From: an uncultured Solobacterium sp.
GTDB taxonomy: Bacteria; Bacillota_I; Bacilli_A; Erysipelotrichales; Erysipelotrichaceae
DNA: 28,059 nucleotides
Assembly (NCBI GenBank): GCA_905235315.1
Contig: CAJOLG010000004.1
Location: forward strand, 1 to 28,059
Direction of reading: 5' to 3'
Numbering within the stretch: the first letter of the stretch is position 1; each line of letters starts with the position of its first letter. Positions 8,420-16,601 of the stretch are shown in pieces. The translations under genes and the position numbers were made by a program. The notes below the pieces were generated by a model, which did no database searches, was not told the DNA's origin, and saw nothing but the letters and a program-made list of their open reading frames with translations.

Positions 8420-10822
8420 TCAGAGTTTGACCGGCTTGACATGCCAGATTTCCTCAGCGTACTGACGGATCGTGCGGTCGCTGGAGAAATATGCGGATTT
8501 CGCAATATTGATCAGACAGCTTCTTGCCCATGCGCTGCGGTCTTCATAGCGGCGCGAAATCTCTTCCTGCGCCCTGACATACGAATCAAAGTCGGCAAGC
8601 ACAAGGAACTCATCGTTTTTCATCATCAGTTCATCATAGATCGGCCGGAAGTCATCATTGTTTCCGTTCCAGGTTCCGTCGATGAACGAGTTCATAACGT
8701 TGCGGATGCGCGGATCGCTGTGGAGGTAATCCACCGCACGGTAGGTCTGCCGGAACGAATCAATCTCTTCGATCGTGAGTCCGAAGATCACATCATTCTC
8801 CCGGCCGACCAGACGGTCGATCTCAACGGTAGCGCCGTCCAGGGTACCGAGCGTGATCGCACCGTTCATCATGAATTTCATGTTTCCGGTTCCGCTGGCT
8901 TCCTTGCCGGCCGTGGAAATCTGTTCGGATACATCCGAACCGTTCATCAGGGTTTCGGACATGGAAACACTGTAGTTCGGTAAGAACACCACTTTCAGCA
9001 TTCCCTTCATATCCGGATCGTTATTGACCTTCTTCGCAACACAGTTGATCAGTTTGATGACCTTCTTCGCGAACACATATGCCGGTGCGGCTTTGGCCGC
9101 AAAGATAAACGTATGCGGATAGATCCGGAAATTCGGGTCTTCCTTGATCCGCTGATACAGATAGATCACATGCATGATGTTGAGCAGCTGCCGCTTGTAT
9201 CCGTGCAGACGTTTTGCCTGCGAATCAAAGATGGAATTGGTGTCGACTTCAATTCCGGTGCTGCGGCGGATATAGGCCGCAAGGATCTCTTTCCGTTCCT
9301 GCTTGACCTGCAGGAACTTCTCCTGAACTTTGCGGTCATCCACATAGTTCATCAGCCGTTCGATTTTTCCGAAATCGGTCTCATACCCCTTGCCGATCGT
9401 TTCATCCAGCAGTTTTCTGAGTTCGGGATTGCTGTAGAGCATCCAGCGGCGCGGTGTGATGCCGTTGGTCTTGTTCTGGAACCGTTCCGGGGCCATCTCA
9501 TAGTAATCTCGGAACAGCGTGGTCTTAAGCAGCCCGCTGTGCACTTCCGCAACTCCGTTGATCGTATGGGACATCAGAACCGCAAGACGGGCCATATGAA
9601 TCATGCCGTTGTCAATGATGCGGGTATCATACCAGAGGTTATTGCGGTTCGGGAACCGCTCATACAGATAATGTCCGTACCGGCTGTTGATTTCGTCAAT
9701 AATCATATAAATGCGGGGAAGGAGACGCTGTACATACTGTACCGGCCATTTCTCGAGTGCCTCGCTCATGACGGTGTGGTTGGTGTAAGACATAACCTGC
9801 ACGGTAATGTCATGCGCCCGATCCCACTGATATCCGTATTCGTCCATCAGAACCCGCATCAGCTCGGGGATCGCAAGAACCGGATGGGTGTCATTGAGCT
9901 GAATGGAAACCATCTCCGGGAGATTGTCGAGCGATTCATTGCTTTTGAGGTGTGCCTTGATGATCGCATCGATTCCGGCGCAGACAAAGAAGTACTGCTG
10001 CTTGAGACGCAGGTATTTTCCCTCTTCCGTGGAGTCATCCGGATACACATTCAGACAGATCTCATTGACCTCCTGCAGGTATTTCTGGTACGTCATCCAG
10101 GACGGAGAGCGGTCACTTGCCTCGGCTGACCAGAGACGGAGTGTATTTGTCATTTTTGTATTTGCGCCGATCATCGGCATATCGTACGGAACCGCAAGGA
10201 TGTGCTCCGCATTGACATGGTTGAAATGCAGGTTGCCGCTGCTGTCTCCGGTCACTTCCACATTTCCCCAGAATTTGACATCCACGGCGTGTTTGGGTTT
10301 GCGGACTTCAAACGGGTTTCCGATCCGCATCCAGATATCGGGAACCTCGACCTGATTTCCCTCACTGTCAATCAGCTGGCGGAACAGACCGCACTGATAG
10401 CGGATGCAGTTGCCGTGTACCGGATAGTTCTCGGTTGCGGCACTGTCCATAAAGCATGCCGCAAGACGGCCGAGGCCGCCGTTGCCGAGTCCCGCATCGC
10501 GCTCCATGGCAGCGATACTGTCATAACTGATGCCAAGATCCTTCAGACCTTCCACAACGATGTCATAAATACCCAGGTTTTTCAGATTGCTGGTAAGCGA
10601 ACGGCCGAGCAGGAATTCCATTGAGAAGTAATATACCTGCTTCGCCTTCTGTTTGCGCGTTGCGACCTTGGAATCTTTCCAGTTGACGGACGCATACGTG
10701 CGCACCATATCGCCTAAAACCAGATACCGCTCAGAAGGATGGGTTTCTTCAACGGTGGTGCCGTAGGACTCAACCAGCTTCTGAGCAAATTCCTTTTTAA
10801 ACTCTGTTTTGTTTTTAAACAT
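8420..10822 (-). CDS. glgP: Glycogen/maltodextrin phosphorylase
   Basis: GlgP (GT35) cleaves terminal alpha-1,4 glucose units of glycogen with phosphate, giving glucose-1-phosphate for the pgm product encoded upstream. The protein has 800 aa, the typical bacterial size. GNGGLGRLAACFMDSAAT is near the N-terminal third. The pyridoxal-phosphate site is EASGTGNMKFMMNGAITLG near residue 650, with the Schiff-base lysine in GNMKF. QLNDTHPVLAIPELMR and KRLHGYKRQLLN are also family hallmarks. ATG 10822 is preceded by AGAGGA. An inverted repeat carrying a -10-like element lies just upstream (10840-10866). Confidence 0.97.
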   Translation of the reverse strand: MFKNKTEFKKEFAQKLVESYGTTVEETHPSERYLVLGDMVRTYASVNWKDSKVATRKQKAKQVYYFSMEFLLGRSLTSNLKNLGIYDIVVEGLKDLGISYDSIAAMERDAGLGNGGLGRLAACFMDSAATENYPVHGNCIRYQCGLFRQLIDSEGNQVEVPDIWMRIGNPFEVRKPKHAVDVKFWGNVEVTGDSSGNLHFNHVNAEHILAVPYDMPMIGANTKMTNTLRLWSAEASDRSPSWMTYQKYLQEVNEICLNVYPDDSTEEGKYLRLKQQYFFVCAGIDAIIKAHLKSNESLDNLPEMVSIQLNDTHPVLAIPELMRVLMDEYGYQWDRAHDITVQVMSYTNHTVMSEALEKWPVQYVQRLLPRIYMIIDEINSRYGHYLYERFPNRNNLWYDTRIIDNGMIHMARLAVLMSHTINGVAEVHSGLLKTTLFRDYYEMAPERFQNKTNGITPRRWMLYSNPELRKLLDETIGKGYETDFGKIERLMNYVDDRKVQEKFLQVKQERKEILAAYIRRSTGIEVDTNSIFDSQAKRLHGYKRQLLNIMHVIYLYQRIKEDPNFRIYPHTFIFAAKAAPAYVFAKKVIKLINCVAKKVNNDPDMKGMLKVVFLPNYSVSMSETLMNGSDVSEQISTAGKEASGTGNMKFMMNGAITLGTLDGATVEIDRLVGRENDVIFGLTIEEIDSFRQTYRAVDYLHSDPRIRNVMNSFIDGTWNGNNDDFRPIYDELMMKNDEFLVLADFDSYVRAQEEISRRYEDRSAWARSCLINIAKSAYFSSDRTIRQYAEEIWHVKPVKL

Positions 10823-10839
10823 AAACGTCCTCTTTTTTA

Positions 10840-10866
10840 AATGGTATACTGCGCCAGTATACCATT
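10840..10866. repeat. Perfect 11-bp inverted repeat upstream of glgP
   Basis: The arms AATGGTATACT and AGTATACCATT flank a 5-base loop, GCGCC. Read on the minus strand, the distal arm contains TGGTATACT, an extended -10 at 10856-10861, so the repeat could be an operator over the glgP promoter. A run of nine T follows the hairpin on the plus strand only, so as a terminator it would point away from any known gene. On the minus strand it is followed by TTTAAAAAAG and should not stop glgB transcripts efficiently. Confidence 0.7.
10856..10864 (-). promoter_or_regulatory. Putative extended -10 promoter for glgP
   Basis: TGGTATACT on the minus strand matches an extended -10. The -35 position (about 10879-10884) reads TTATAT and is weak, and the spacer holds a run of nine A. 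The predicted start falls in the inverted repeat, 25 to 30 bases before the glgP ATG. Confidence 0.45.
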
Positions 10867-10905
10867 ATTTTTTTTTATATATAAGCCCCTCCGGGGATAC
10901 GGCAG

Positions 10906-12759
10906 TCACTTCCTGGGGGACGGTGCCTTCCGCGGGCAGGTAAACCAGACTGCCGCAAACGGAGCGAGCCGGATCGTAATCTTCTGCGGGAACCGGGCCG
11001 GTTCTTTGACTGCCTTTGTGCGGAGCGGTTTGTAGTTGCACATATTACAGCCATGGTAGATGTCCTTTTCCGTATTCAGGATCTCCGTCCAGGTACCCTT
11101 TGCCGGCACCGGAACATCATACGTTTCGTAAGAAGCCGAAGTCAGGTTCATAATGCAGAGCAGATACTCCTGATCCGCCTGGCGGAAGAAACTGAATACC
11201 GACTGTTTTGCGTTATCCGCATCGATCCACTGGAATCCGCTGAAGTCATAGTCTTCCTCATAAAGCGCCGGATGCGCCTGATAGATCCGGTTGAGATCGG
11301 TGAAGAACCGAAGAAAACTGTCATGGGCCGGATATCTCAGGAGAAACCAGTCAAGTTCCTGTTTCTCGTCAAACTCCCGGAAGGAAGCGAGCTCGTTCCC
11401 CATGAAATTCAGTTTCTTTCCCGGATGCGCATACATATAGGCATAGAGGGTCCGGACCTGGGAAAACTTCTGCTCATAGTCGCCCCACATCCGGTCAATG
11501 ATCGTTTTCTTTCCGTGAACATTCTCATCATGGCTGAGGGAGAGCAGAAACCGCTCACTGTAAAAATAGGCCATGGAAAACGTCAGCTTCTGATGTTCAT
11601 AAACCCGGTACAGCGGATCGGTTCCGAAGTACTTCAGGGTATCGTTCATCCAGCCGAGATCCCACTTGTAATCAAAGCCGAGCCCGCCGTCCAGCGTGGA
11701 AGCTGTCACATGGGCATAGTCCGAGGAATCCTCCGCAATCAGCATTACCTGCGGAAACTCCTTCTTCAGATAATAGTTGAACCGCTTCATGAAGTTCAGC
11801 GCGCCGTCATTGGTGCCGCGGTTTCGGTTGCCGCCCCAGTAGATCATATTGGAGACCGCATCCATGCGGATTCCGTCAATGTGATAGATCCGGCACCAGA
11901 AGACCGCACTTGAAATCAGGAACGAACGCACTTCCTCATTCCAGAGGTCAAAGTTCAGGGTTCCCCACTGGCTTTCCGCATCTTCCGGCTTCCGGTATTC
12001 ATACAGTGCCTGCCCGTCAAATTTCCGGAGGCCGAACGAATCCTTCACAAAATGAACCGGAACCATATCCATGATCACCCCGATGCCCGCACGGTGACAC
12101 GCATCCACAAAATGGGCAAACTCTGTCGGATTGCCGTACCGGCTCGTGCAGCTGTAATATCCGGATGCCTGATACCCCCAGGATCCGTCAAACGGATGTT
12201 CGTTCAGCGGCATCAGTTCAATATGCGTAAACCCATGTTCTTTTACATAGGGAATCAGGTTTTCTTCCAGCATCCCGTAGGTATACGGAAACTCCCCGTT
12301 TTTCTTCCATCCGCCGGCGTACACCTCATAGATCGATACCGGACGGTCAAAGCCGACGCTGCGCTCCGTCATCCATTTTTCGTCACTCCAGCGGATATCG
12401 TAGATGTTATAAACCTTTGAAGCATTTTCCGGCCGCGTTTCGCTGTAGAACGCATAGGGATCGCTCTTATCCAGAAACGTGCCGTTTTTATCCTCAATCC
12501 GGTATTTATAGGAATCCCATTCCTTCACACCCGAAATAAAAATACTCCAGATCCCGCTGAACCCGGTGCGTGACATCCGGTCCCGCGTCCCGTCCCAGTC
12601 ATTGAAACTGCCGATCACGCTGACATTTCGCGCATGCGGCGCATATACCGTAAAGCGGACCCCTTCGCTGCCTTCGTACGCAAAATGCGCACCGAACATC
12701 TGCCAGGCATCGATACAGTGTCCCTGATGAAAATCTTCAATGATTCTCGCATGATCCAT
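10906..12759 (-). CDS. glgB: 1,4-alpha-glucan branching enzyme
   Basis: GlgB (GH13) cuts alpha-1,4 chains and rejoins them as alpha-1,6 branches in glycogen. The protein has 617 aa, at the short end for the family because there is one N-terminal CBM48 (VRFTVYAPHARNVSVIGSFN) and no extra N1 module. The barrel carries the nucleophile D300 (GIRMDAVSNMIYW), the acid/base E343 (LIAEDSSDYAHVT) and LSHDENVHGKKT with the third acidic residue. HPFDGSWGYQASGYY is a branching-enzyme signature. ATG 12759 follows GAGGAA at 8 to 9 bases. It lies between pgm and glgP, in the same direction. Confidence 0.97.
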   Translation of the reverse strand: MDHARIIEDFHQGHCIDAWQMFGAHFAYEGSEGVRFTVYAPHARNVSVIGSFNDWDGTRDRMSRTGFSGIWSIFISGVKEWDSYKYRIEDKNGTFLDKSDPYAFYSETRPENASKVYNIYDIRWSDEKWMTERSVGFDRPVSIYEVYAGGWKKNGEFPYTYGMLEENLIPYVKEHGFTHIELMPLNEHPFDGSWGYQASGYYSCTSRYGNPTEFAHFVDACHRAGIGVIMDMVPVHFVKDSFGLRKFDGQALYEYRKPEDAESQWGTLNFDLWNEEVRSFLISSAVFWCRIYHIDGIRMDAVSNMIYWGGNRNRGTNDGALNFMKRFNYYLKKEFPQVMLIAEDSSDYAHVTASTLDGGLGFDYKWDLGWMNDTLKYFGTDPLYRVYEHQKLTFSMAYFYSERFLLSLSHDENVHGKKTIIDRMWGDYEQKFSQVRTLYAYMYAHPGKKLNFMGNELASFREFDEKQELDWFLLRYPAHDSFLRFFTDLNRIYQAHPALYEEDYDFSGFQWIDADNAKQSVFSFFRQADQEYLLCIMNLTSASYETYDVPVPAKGTWTEILNTEKDIYHGCNMCNYKPLRTKAVKEPARFPQKITIRLAPFAAVWFTCPRKAPSPRK

Positions 12760-12789
12760 ACAGAAATTCCTCGCTTCTGTCTTGAATCT

Positions 12790-12827
12790 ATTTTACGTCA
12801 TCCGACGTACTCTGATGAAAATTTTCA
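12790..12827. promoter_or_regulatory. glgB upstream region with two palindromes
   Basis: The 165-base gap between pgm and glgB holds TACGTCATCCGACGTA (6-bp arms, 12794-12809) and the perfect palindrome TGAAAATTTTCA (12816-12827). A -10-like TAAAAT on the minus strand (12790-12795) touches the first palindrome; the -35 is poor. An operator/promoter is plausible but unproven. Confidence 0.35.
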
Positions 12828-12874
12828 CTGATTTTTTCACGCATCCGTCGGAAATACCTCTCCCGAAAGACAAA

Positions 12875-12909
12875 CAAAAAAATACAGCCATGCGTCCGCA
12901 TGACTGTAT
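12875..12909 (-). terminator. Strong Rho-independent terminator after pgm
   Basis: A 12-bp stem with one G-T wobble (ATACAGTCATGC / GCATGGCTGTAT) and a 4-base loop is followed by a T run on the minus strand, 16 bases past the pgm stop. It separates pgm from glgB transcriptionally. Confidence 0.9.
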
Positions 12910-12924
12910 CTGTTCTGACAAAAC

Positions 12925-14607
12925 TCAGGAGAGGATCGGCTTGCAGGCTTCTGCGAGCTCATCCTTTTCCTTCTGCGCTTCCGCAAGATCCTTGCCGAGG
13001 GTTGTGAAGTAGGTTTTGATCTTCGGCTCGGTTCCGGACGGACGCACGATAACCGACGCCCCGTCTTCCAGCGTATAGAGCAGCACATTGGACTTCGGCA
13101 GACCGGTTTCCTCCGGCTTGTTGTAGTCCGTGACCTTGACGACTTTGCGGCCCGCAAACTCTTTCGGCGCATTCTCCCGCAGGGAGGTCATGATGCCGGC
13201 CATCTTGTCCATACCGGACAGGCCCGGGAACTCGAAGCTGTCGACCTTGTTCAGATACCGGCCGTACTGCGCGTAGATCTCTTCCAGACGCTGCTTGATG
13301 GAGGAGCCGATGGAACGGTAGTAGGCTGCCATTTCACAGATCAGCATCGATCCGATGATCGCATCCTTGTCTCTGACATACGGTCCGGCCAGATATCCGT
13401 AACTCTCTTCAAATCCGAAGATGAAACGGTCGACTTCCCCTGCCGCCTCAAGCTGAGCGATCTGATCACCGATCCACTTGAAGCCGGTCAGAACGTGACG
13501 CAGTTCAACACCGTAGTGCTCCGCAATCTTGTCGGCCAGCGGTGTGGAGACGATGGACATGCATGCGACAGGGTTCTTCGGCATCGTGCCGTTTTCAATT
13601 CTTCCTGCGCAGATGTAGTCAAGCAGAAGCGCGCCCATCTCATTGCCGCTGACAAGCTCATAGCTGCCGTCCGGACACTTCATGGCGATGCCGACGCGGT
13701 CCGCATCCGGATCGGTTGCGAGCATCAGGTCAGCGCCGGTTTCCTTCGCCAGTTCCAGGCCCTTTTCAAGCGCCTCGAAAATTTCCGGATTCGGATACGG
13801 GCAGGTTGTGAAGTAGCCGTTGGGATATTCCTGTTCGGGTACGATCGTAATATCGGTGATGCCCATGTCTTTCAGGACATGCGTTACCGGCACAAGACCG
13901 GTTCCGTTGAGCGGAGAATAGACCAGTTTGAGTCCCGCGGTACGGCATAAACCAGGACGTACCTGACGTGCTTCGATTGCCTCGTAGAGCGCGTCTTTGC
14001 AGGCATCTTCCACAAACTTGATCAGGCCTTTCTCAACTCCTTCCGCAAAGCTCATGTACTTTGCGCCGGTCAGGACATCGGTCTTCTGAATGCTGTCATA
14101 TACAACAGCGGCCGCATCATCCGTCATCTGGCATCCGTCCGGCCCGTAGGCTTTGAAGCCGTTGTATTTTGCCGGGTTATGGGATGCCGTGATCATGATG
14201 CCCGCATTGCACTTGTAATATCTTGTCGCAAAGCTGAGCGCCGGTACGGGCATCAGTTCATCATAAATACGGACATTGATCCCGTTCGCCGCAAGAACGC
14301 CTGCCGCATCGCGCGCAAAGTTCCATCCCTTGAGACGGGAGTCATAGGAAATCGCGACTGTCTGTGTGCCGCCCTGGGTCTTTACCCAGTCAGCGACACC
14401 CTGCGTTGCCTGACGTACTACCCAGATGTTCATGCGGTTTGTGCCCGCACCGAGAGTTCCGCGCAGACCTGCGGTTCCGAATTTCAGCGCAACTGCGAAG
14501 CGCTCTTTGATCGCTTCTTCATCATCCTTGATGGAAAGCAGCTCCGTCTGAAGATCAACATCAAGAAGATCTGCGTCAAGCCAGCGTTTGTAATCATCCA
14601 TGTACAT
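12925..14607 (-). CDS. pgcA: Phosphoglucomutase / phosphomannomutase (alpha-D-phosphohexomutase)
   Basis: The enzyme interconverts glucose-6-phosphate and glucose-1-phosphate, linking glycolysis with glycogen and nucleotide-sugar synthesis. The phosphoserine loop is in MITASHNPAKYNGFK, the metal-binding loop is TDPDADRVG, the sugar-specificity loop is GFEESYGYL, and the phosphate-binding loop is VRPSGTEPKIK. Length (560 aa) matches the PgcA-type long phosphoglucomutases of Bacillota. I choose ATG 14607 (MYMDDYKRWL), 10 bases after GGAAGGA; a TTG at 14616 is only one base from that site and is unlikely. No clear promoter is seen, so some read-through from ptsH is possible. The symbol follows Bacillus usage. 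Confidence 0.95.
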   Translation of the reverse strand: MYMDDYKRWLDADLLDVDLQTELLSIKDDEEAIKERFAVALKFGTAGLRGTLGAGTNRMNIWVVRQATQGVADWVKTQGGTQTVAISYDSRLKGWNFARDAAGVLAANGINVRIYDELMPVPALSFATRYYKCNAGIMITASHNPAKYNGFKAYGPDGCQMTDDAAAVVYDSIQKTDVLTGAKYMSFAEGVEKGLIKFVEDACKDALYEAIEARQVRPGLCRTAGLKLVYSPLNGTGLVPVTHVLKDMGITDITIVPEQEYPNGYFTTCPYPNPEIFEALEKGLELAKETGADLMLATDPDADRVGIAMKCPDGSYELVSGNEMGALLLDYICAGRIENGTMPKNPVACMSIVSTPLADKIAEHYGVELRHVLTGFKWIGDQIAQLEAAGEVDRFIFGFEESYGYLAGPYVRDKDAIIGSMLICEMAAYYRSIGSSIKQRLEEIYAQYGRYLNKVDSFEFPGLSGMDKMAGIMTSLRENAPKEFAGRKVVKVTDYNKPEETGLPKSNVLLYTLEDGASVIVRPSGTEPKIKTYFTTLGKDLAEAQKEKDELAEACKPILS

Positions 14608-14646
14608 AATTTTCAAATCCTTCCGTTCTAATTGTGTTTCTGCAGG

Positions 14647-14675
14647 AAAAAAAGAAGATGCGCTCAGGCATCCTC
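14647..14675 (-). terminator. Rho-independent terminator after ptsH
   Basis: An 8-bp stem with one G-T pair (GAGGATGC / GCATCTTC) and a 6-base loop is followed by seven more T on the minus strand, 16 bases past the ptsH stop. Confidence 0.82.
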
Positions 14676-14691
14676 TATTCGATGATTCAGA

Positions 14692-14958
14692 TTAAGCGAT
14701 TACTTTCTGAGCACGAAGTACTTCTTCAATTGTCTTGATCGCGACATCTTCATCGTCACCGTCACAGGTGATTGTGATTTCGGACTGAGTCGGGATACCG
14801 AGAGACATAACGCCCATGATGGACTTCATGTTGACTGTGCGGCCCTTGTAAGCAACCTTAACTTCGCTCTTGAACTTGCTGGCAGCGTTTACAGCCACGG
14901 TAGCCGGGCGTGCGTGCAGTCCTACGGGATCTACAACTGTTACGGAAATCTGTTTCAT
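14692..14958 (-). CDS. ptsH: Phosphocarrier protein HPr
   Basis: HPr passes phosphate from enzyme I to sugar-specific EIIA domains in the PTS. The 88 residues contain the active-site histidine H15 in VGLHARPA. They also contain S46 in MKSIMGVMSLG, the site that HPr kinase phosphorylates for catabolite control in Bacillota. AAGGAGG lies 9 bases before the ATG. The gene appears monocistronic, with its own promoter (14990-15018) and terminator; ptsI is not adjacent. It stands between the rlmH unit and pgm. Confidence 0.97.
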   Translation of the reverse strand: MKQISVTVVDPVGLHARPATVAVNAASKFKSEVKVAYKGRTVNMKSIMGVMSLGIPTQSEITITCDGDDEDVAIKTIEEVLRAQKVIA

Positions 14959-14989
14959 TAAGTTAATCCTCCTTATGGAATGTAAGACA

Positions 14990-15018
14990 ATTTTACTTCA
15001 AGCAGGGGAATCTTGCAA
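14990..15018 (-). promoter_or_regulatory. Promoter of ptsH
   Basis: The minus strand has TTGCAA (15013-15018), a 17-base spacer and TAAAAT (14990-14995), about 30 bases before the ptsH ATG. The -35 box lies inside the loop of the hairpin at 15002-15037. Confidence 0.6.
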
Positions 15019-15037
15019 GCGGTTACAATCCCCCTGC
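15002..15037 (-). terminator. GC-rich hairpin after rlmH, no U-tract
   Basis: GCAGGGG and CCCCTGC pair across a partly complementary interior. The following minus-strand bases (TTGAAGTAAAA) are not a T run, so this is at best an imperfect terminator for the eight-gene unit. It overlaps the ptsH promoter. Confidence 0.4.
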
Positions 15038-15048
15038 ACCTTTCGGTT

Positions 15049-15525
15049 TTACTTGTGATACGGTTCATGATTCAGGATGCGGAAACTTCGGTATACCTGT
15101 TCCAGAACAAGCAGCCGGCAAAGCTGATGCGGAAAGGTATTGTCTGACAGCTTCCACCGGACATCCGCGCGGCGGATCAGATCCTCGCTGACGCCGAGCG
15201 AGCCGCCGATCACAAAATCAATGACCGGTTTCCCGCCGGTGCGGCACTGATCGATATGGTTTGCCAGCGCCAGGCTGTCCATCGGCGAGCCGGCAAGATC
15301 CAGCAGGATCACATGATCCGTCTCCCGGATATGTTTCAGCAGGCGTTCCCCTTCCGCCGCCTTTACCTTTTCGTTTTCCGCGGCCGAATTTGATTCGGGT
15401 GCCTTCTCATCTTCCGTTTCAATGCATTCAATGCGGTCGTAGGGACGCAGCCGTTTCATATACTCGGCAATGCCGTCCTTCAGCCATTTGTCCTTGACCT
15501 TTCCGCAGGCGATGATCCGGATCAT
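15049..15525 (-). CDS. rlmH: 23S rRNA (pseudouridine1915-N3)-methyltransferase
   Basis: RlmH is a SPOUT-class enzyme that methylates pseudouridine 1915 in helix 69 of 23S rRNA in assembled ribosomes. The 158 residues match the family length. MIRIIACGKVKDKW starts the protein, and the trefoil-knot SAM-binding part reads DFVIGGSLGVS and then LSDNTFPHQLCRLLVLEQVYRS near the C-terminus. Residues about 42-62 are an acidic/polar stretch of lower conservation. Its ATG overlaps the htrC stop as ATGA. The walJ-htrC-rlmH order is the same as in Bacillus. Confidence 0.97.
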   Translation of the reverse strand: MIRIIACGKVKDKWLKDGIAEYMKRLRPYDRIECIETEDEKAPESNSAAENEKVKAAEGERLLKHIRETDHVILLDLAGSPMDSLALANHIDQCRTGGKPVIDFVIGGSLGVSEDLIRRADVRWKLSDNTFPHQLCRLLVLEQVYRSFRILNHEPYHK

Positions 15526-16601
15526 TTCAGAGTTACCGTAACCGCGTTCTCGGTTTCACCGCGGATCATCGACAGTTCAATCACATCGCCCGGCTTATGG
15601 CTGTACAGAACCTTGCGCAGGGAATCCTGCGAGCTCAGCAGCACATCATCCGCAATCTGAATGAAATCATTTGCCTGCAGACCCGCTTCCTGGGCCGGGG
15701 ATCCTTCCATCACTTCCACGATAACGAGCCCGGTATTCTGATCGAGCGGAATACTCATCGCGCTTTTCTGATAGAGTTCCAGTTCCTTGACATCCTTTGT
15801 GATTACACCGAGATAGCCGCGCTCCACGCTTCCGTTGCGCCGAATCTCATCTGCTGCCTGAATAATATCCCCGGTTCCGACCGCAGCCGCAAGCCCGCTG
15901 CGCTCCCCGCTGTATGCTTCGGTAAGAATACCGACCAGCTGGCCGCTGAGATTAACCAGCGCACCGCCTTCCATCTGGGGTGTCATCACAATATCCGGGA
16001 ATACCGTCTCCACGATCCATTCCGCTTCGGAATCGGCGCTGCTCCGGTATTTCTGAGCGGATCTTGCGGTGATGCCGAACCCCGCGTCACCGCTCTGGGT
16101 ATGCAGGTTTCTGCCGCTCAGCGCGACAACATATTCCCCCTGCTTCAGATTTGCGGAAGACCCGGTCTGGATCGGTTCCACATCAAAGTCCGGATGGGTC
16201 AGATACAATGCGATGCCGGTAAGCTCATCTGTCCCGCGGAGTTCTCCCTCACAGGAGAGTCCGTTGTCAAAACGGATATATACCGACGCATTCGGTTCCG
16301 CCGCCTGGGCGGATGTCAGGATCCAGGTATCCGTTCCCATCACCATGTATACGACCCCGCTGCGGATCGTCTCTCCCTGCTCGGTGATCGAGGAAACCGA
16401 AACCAGTTTCTTCACCGCATCCCCGCAGAGCTCGGTCACATCGGTTGTATATCCTTCGATCGTATGATTGACGACCGGCGTATCCTCCGGATTATTGATC
16501 ATATAGTCCGGCGAGCTGTGTCGCAGGTTATTGATTTGCGCTGTCAGCCACACATTCCAGATCAAAAGTCCTGCTGCAGCTGCCGCCATCCACTTTTTCA
16601 T
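15522..16601 (-). CDS. htrC: HtrC-like PDZ protein, catalytically degenerate S1C protease
   Basis: The protein is 359 aa from ATG 16601 (MKKWMAAAAAGLL), which has GGAGGTGA about 10 bases upstream; an ATG at 16631 lacks such a site. Residues about 4-24 are a membrane segment. A trypsin-like double barrel spans about 50-250 and a PDZ domain about 260-355 (GLVIVEVMEGSPAQEAGLQANDFI). The barrel aligns by eye with HtrA, but the catalytic positions are changed: the histidine motif is ILTSAQAAE (Q99), the aspartate motif DELTGIALYL has G129, and GNSGG is QMEGG (E211). Protease activity is therefore unlikely. Position between walJ and rlmH identifies it as the htrC/yyxA orthologue by synteny; the symbol is tentative. 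Confidence 0.88.
   Translation of the reverse strand: MKKWMAAAAAGLLIWNVWLTAQINNLRHSSPDYMINNPEDTPVVNHTIEGYTTDVTELCGDAVKKLVSVSSITEQGETIRSGVVYMVMGTDTWILTSAQAAEPNASVYIRFDNGLSCEGELRGTDELTGIALYLTHPDFDVEPIQTGSSANLKQGEYVVALSGRNLHTQSGDAGFGITARSAQKYRSSADSEAEWIVETVFPDIVMTPQMEGGALVNLSGQLVGILTEAYSGERSGLAAAVGTGDIIQAADEIRRNGSVERGYLGVITKDVKELELYQKSAMSIPLDQNTGLVIVEVMEGSPAQEAGLQANDFIQIADDVLLSSQDSLRKVLYSHKPGDVIELSMIRGETENAVTVTLK

Noticed and set aside
10840..10876. Hairpin plus nine T as the glgB terminator
   Set aside because: The T run follows the hairpin only on the plus strand, whereas glgB is on the minus strand.
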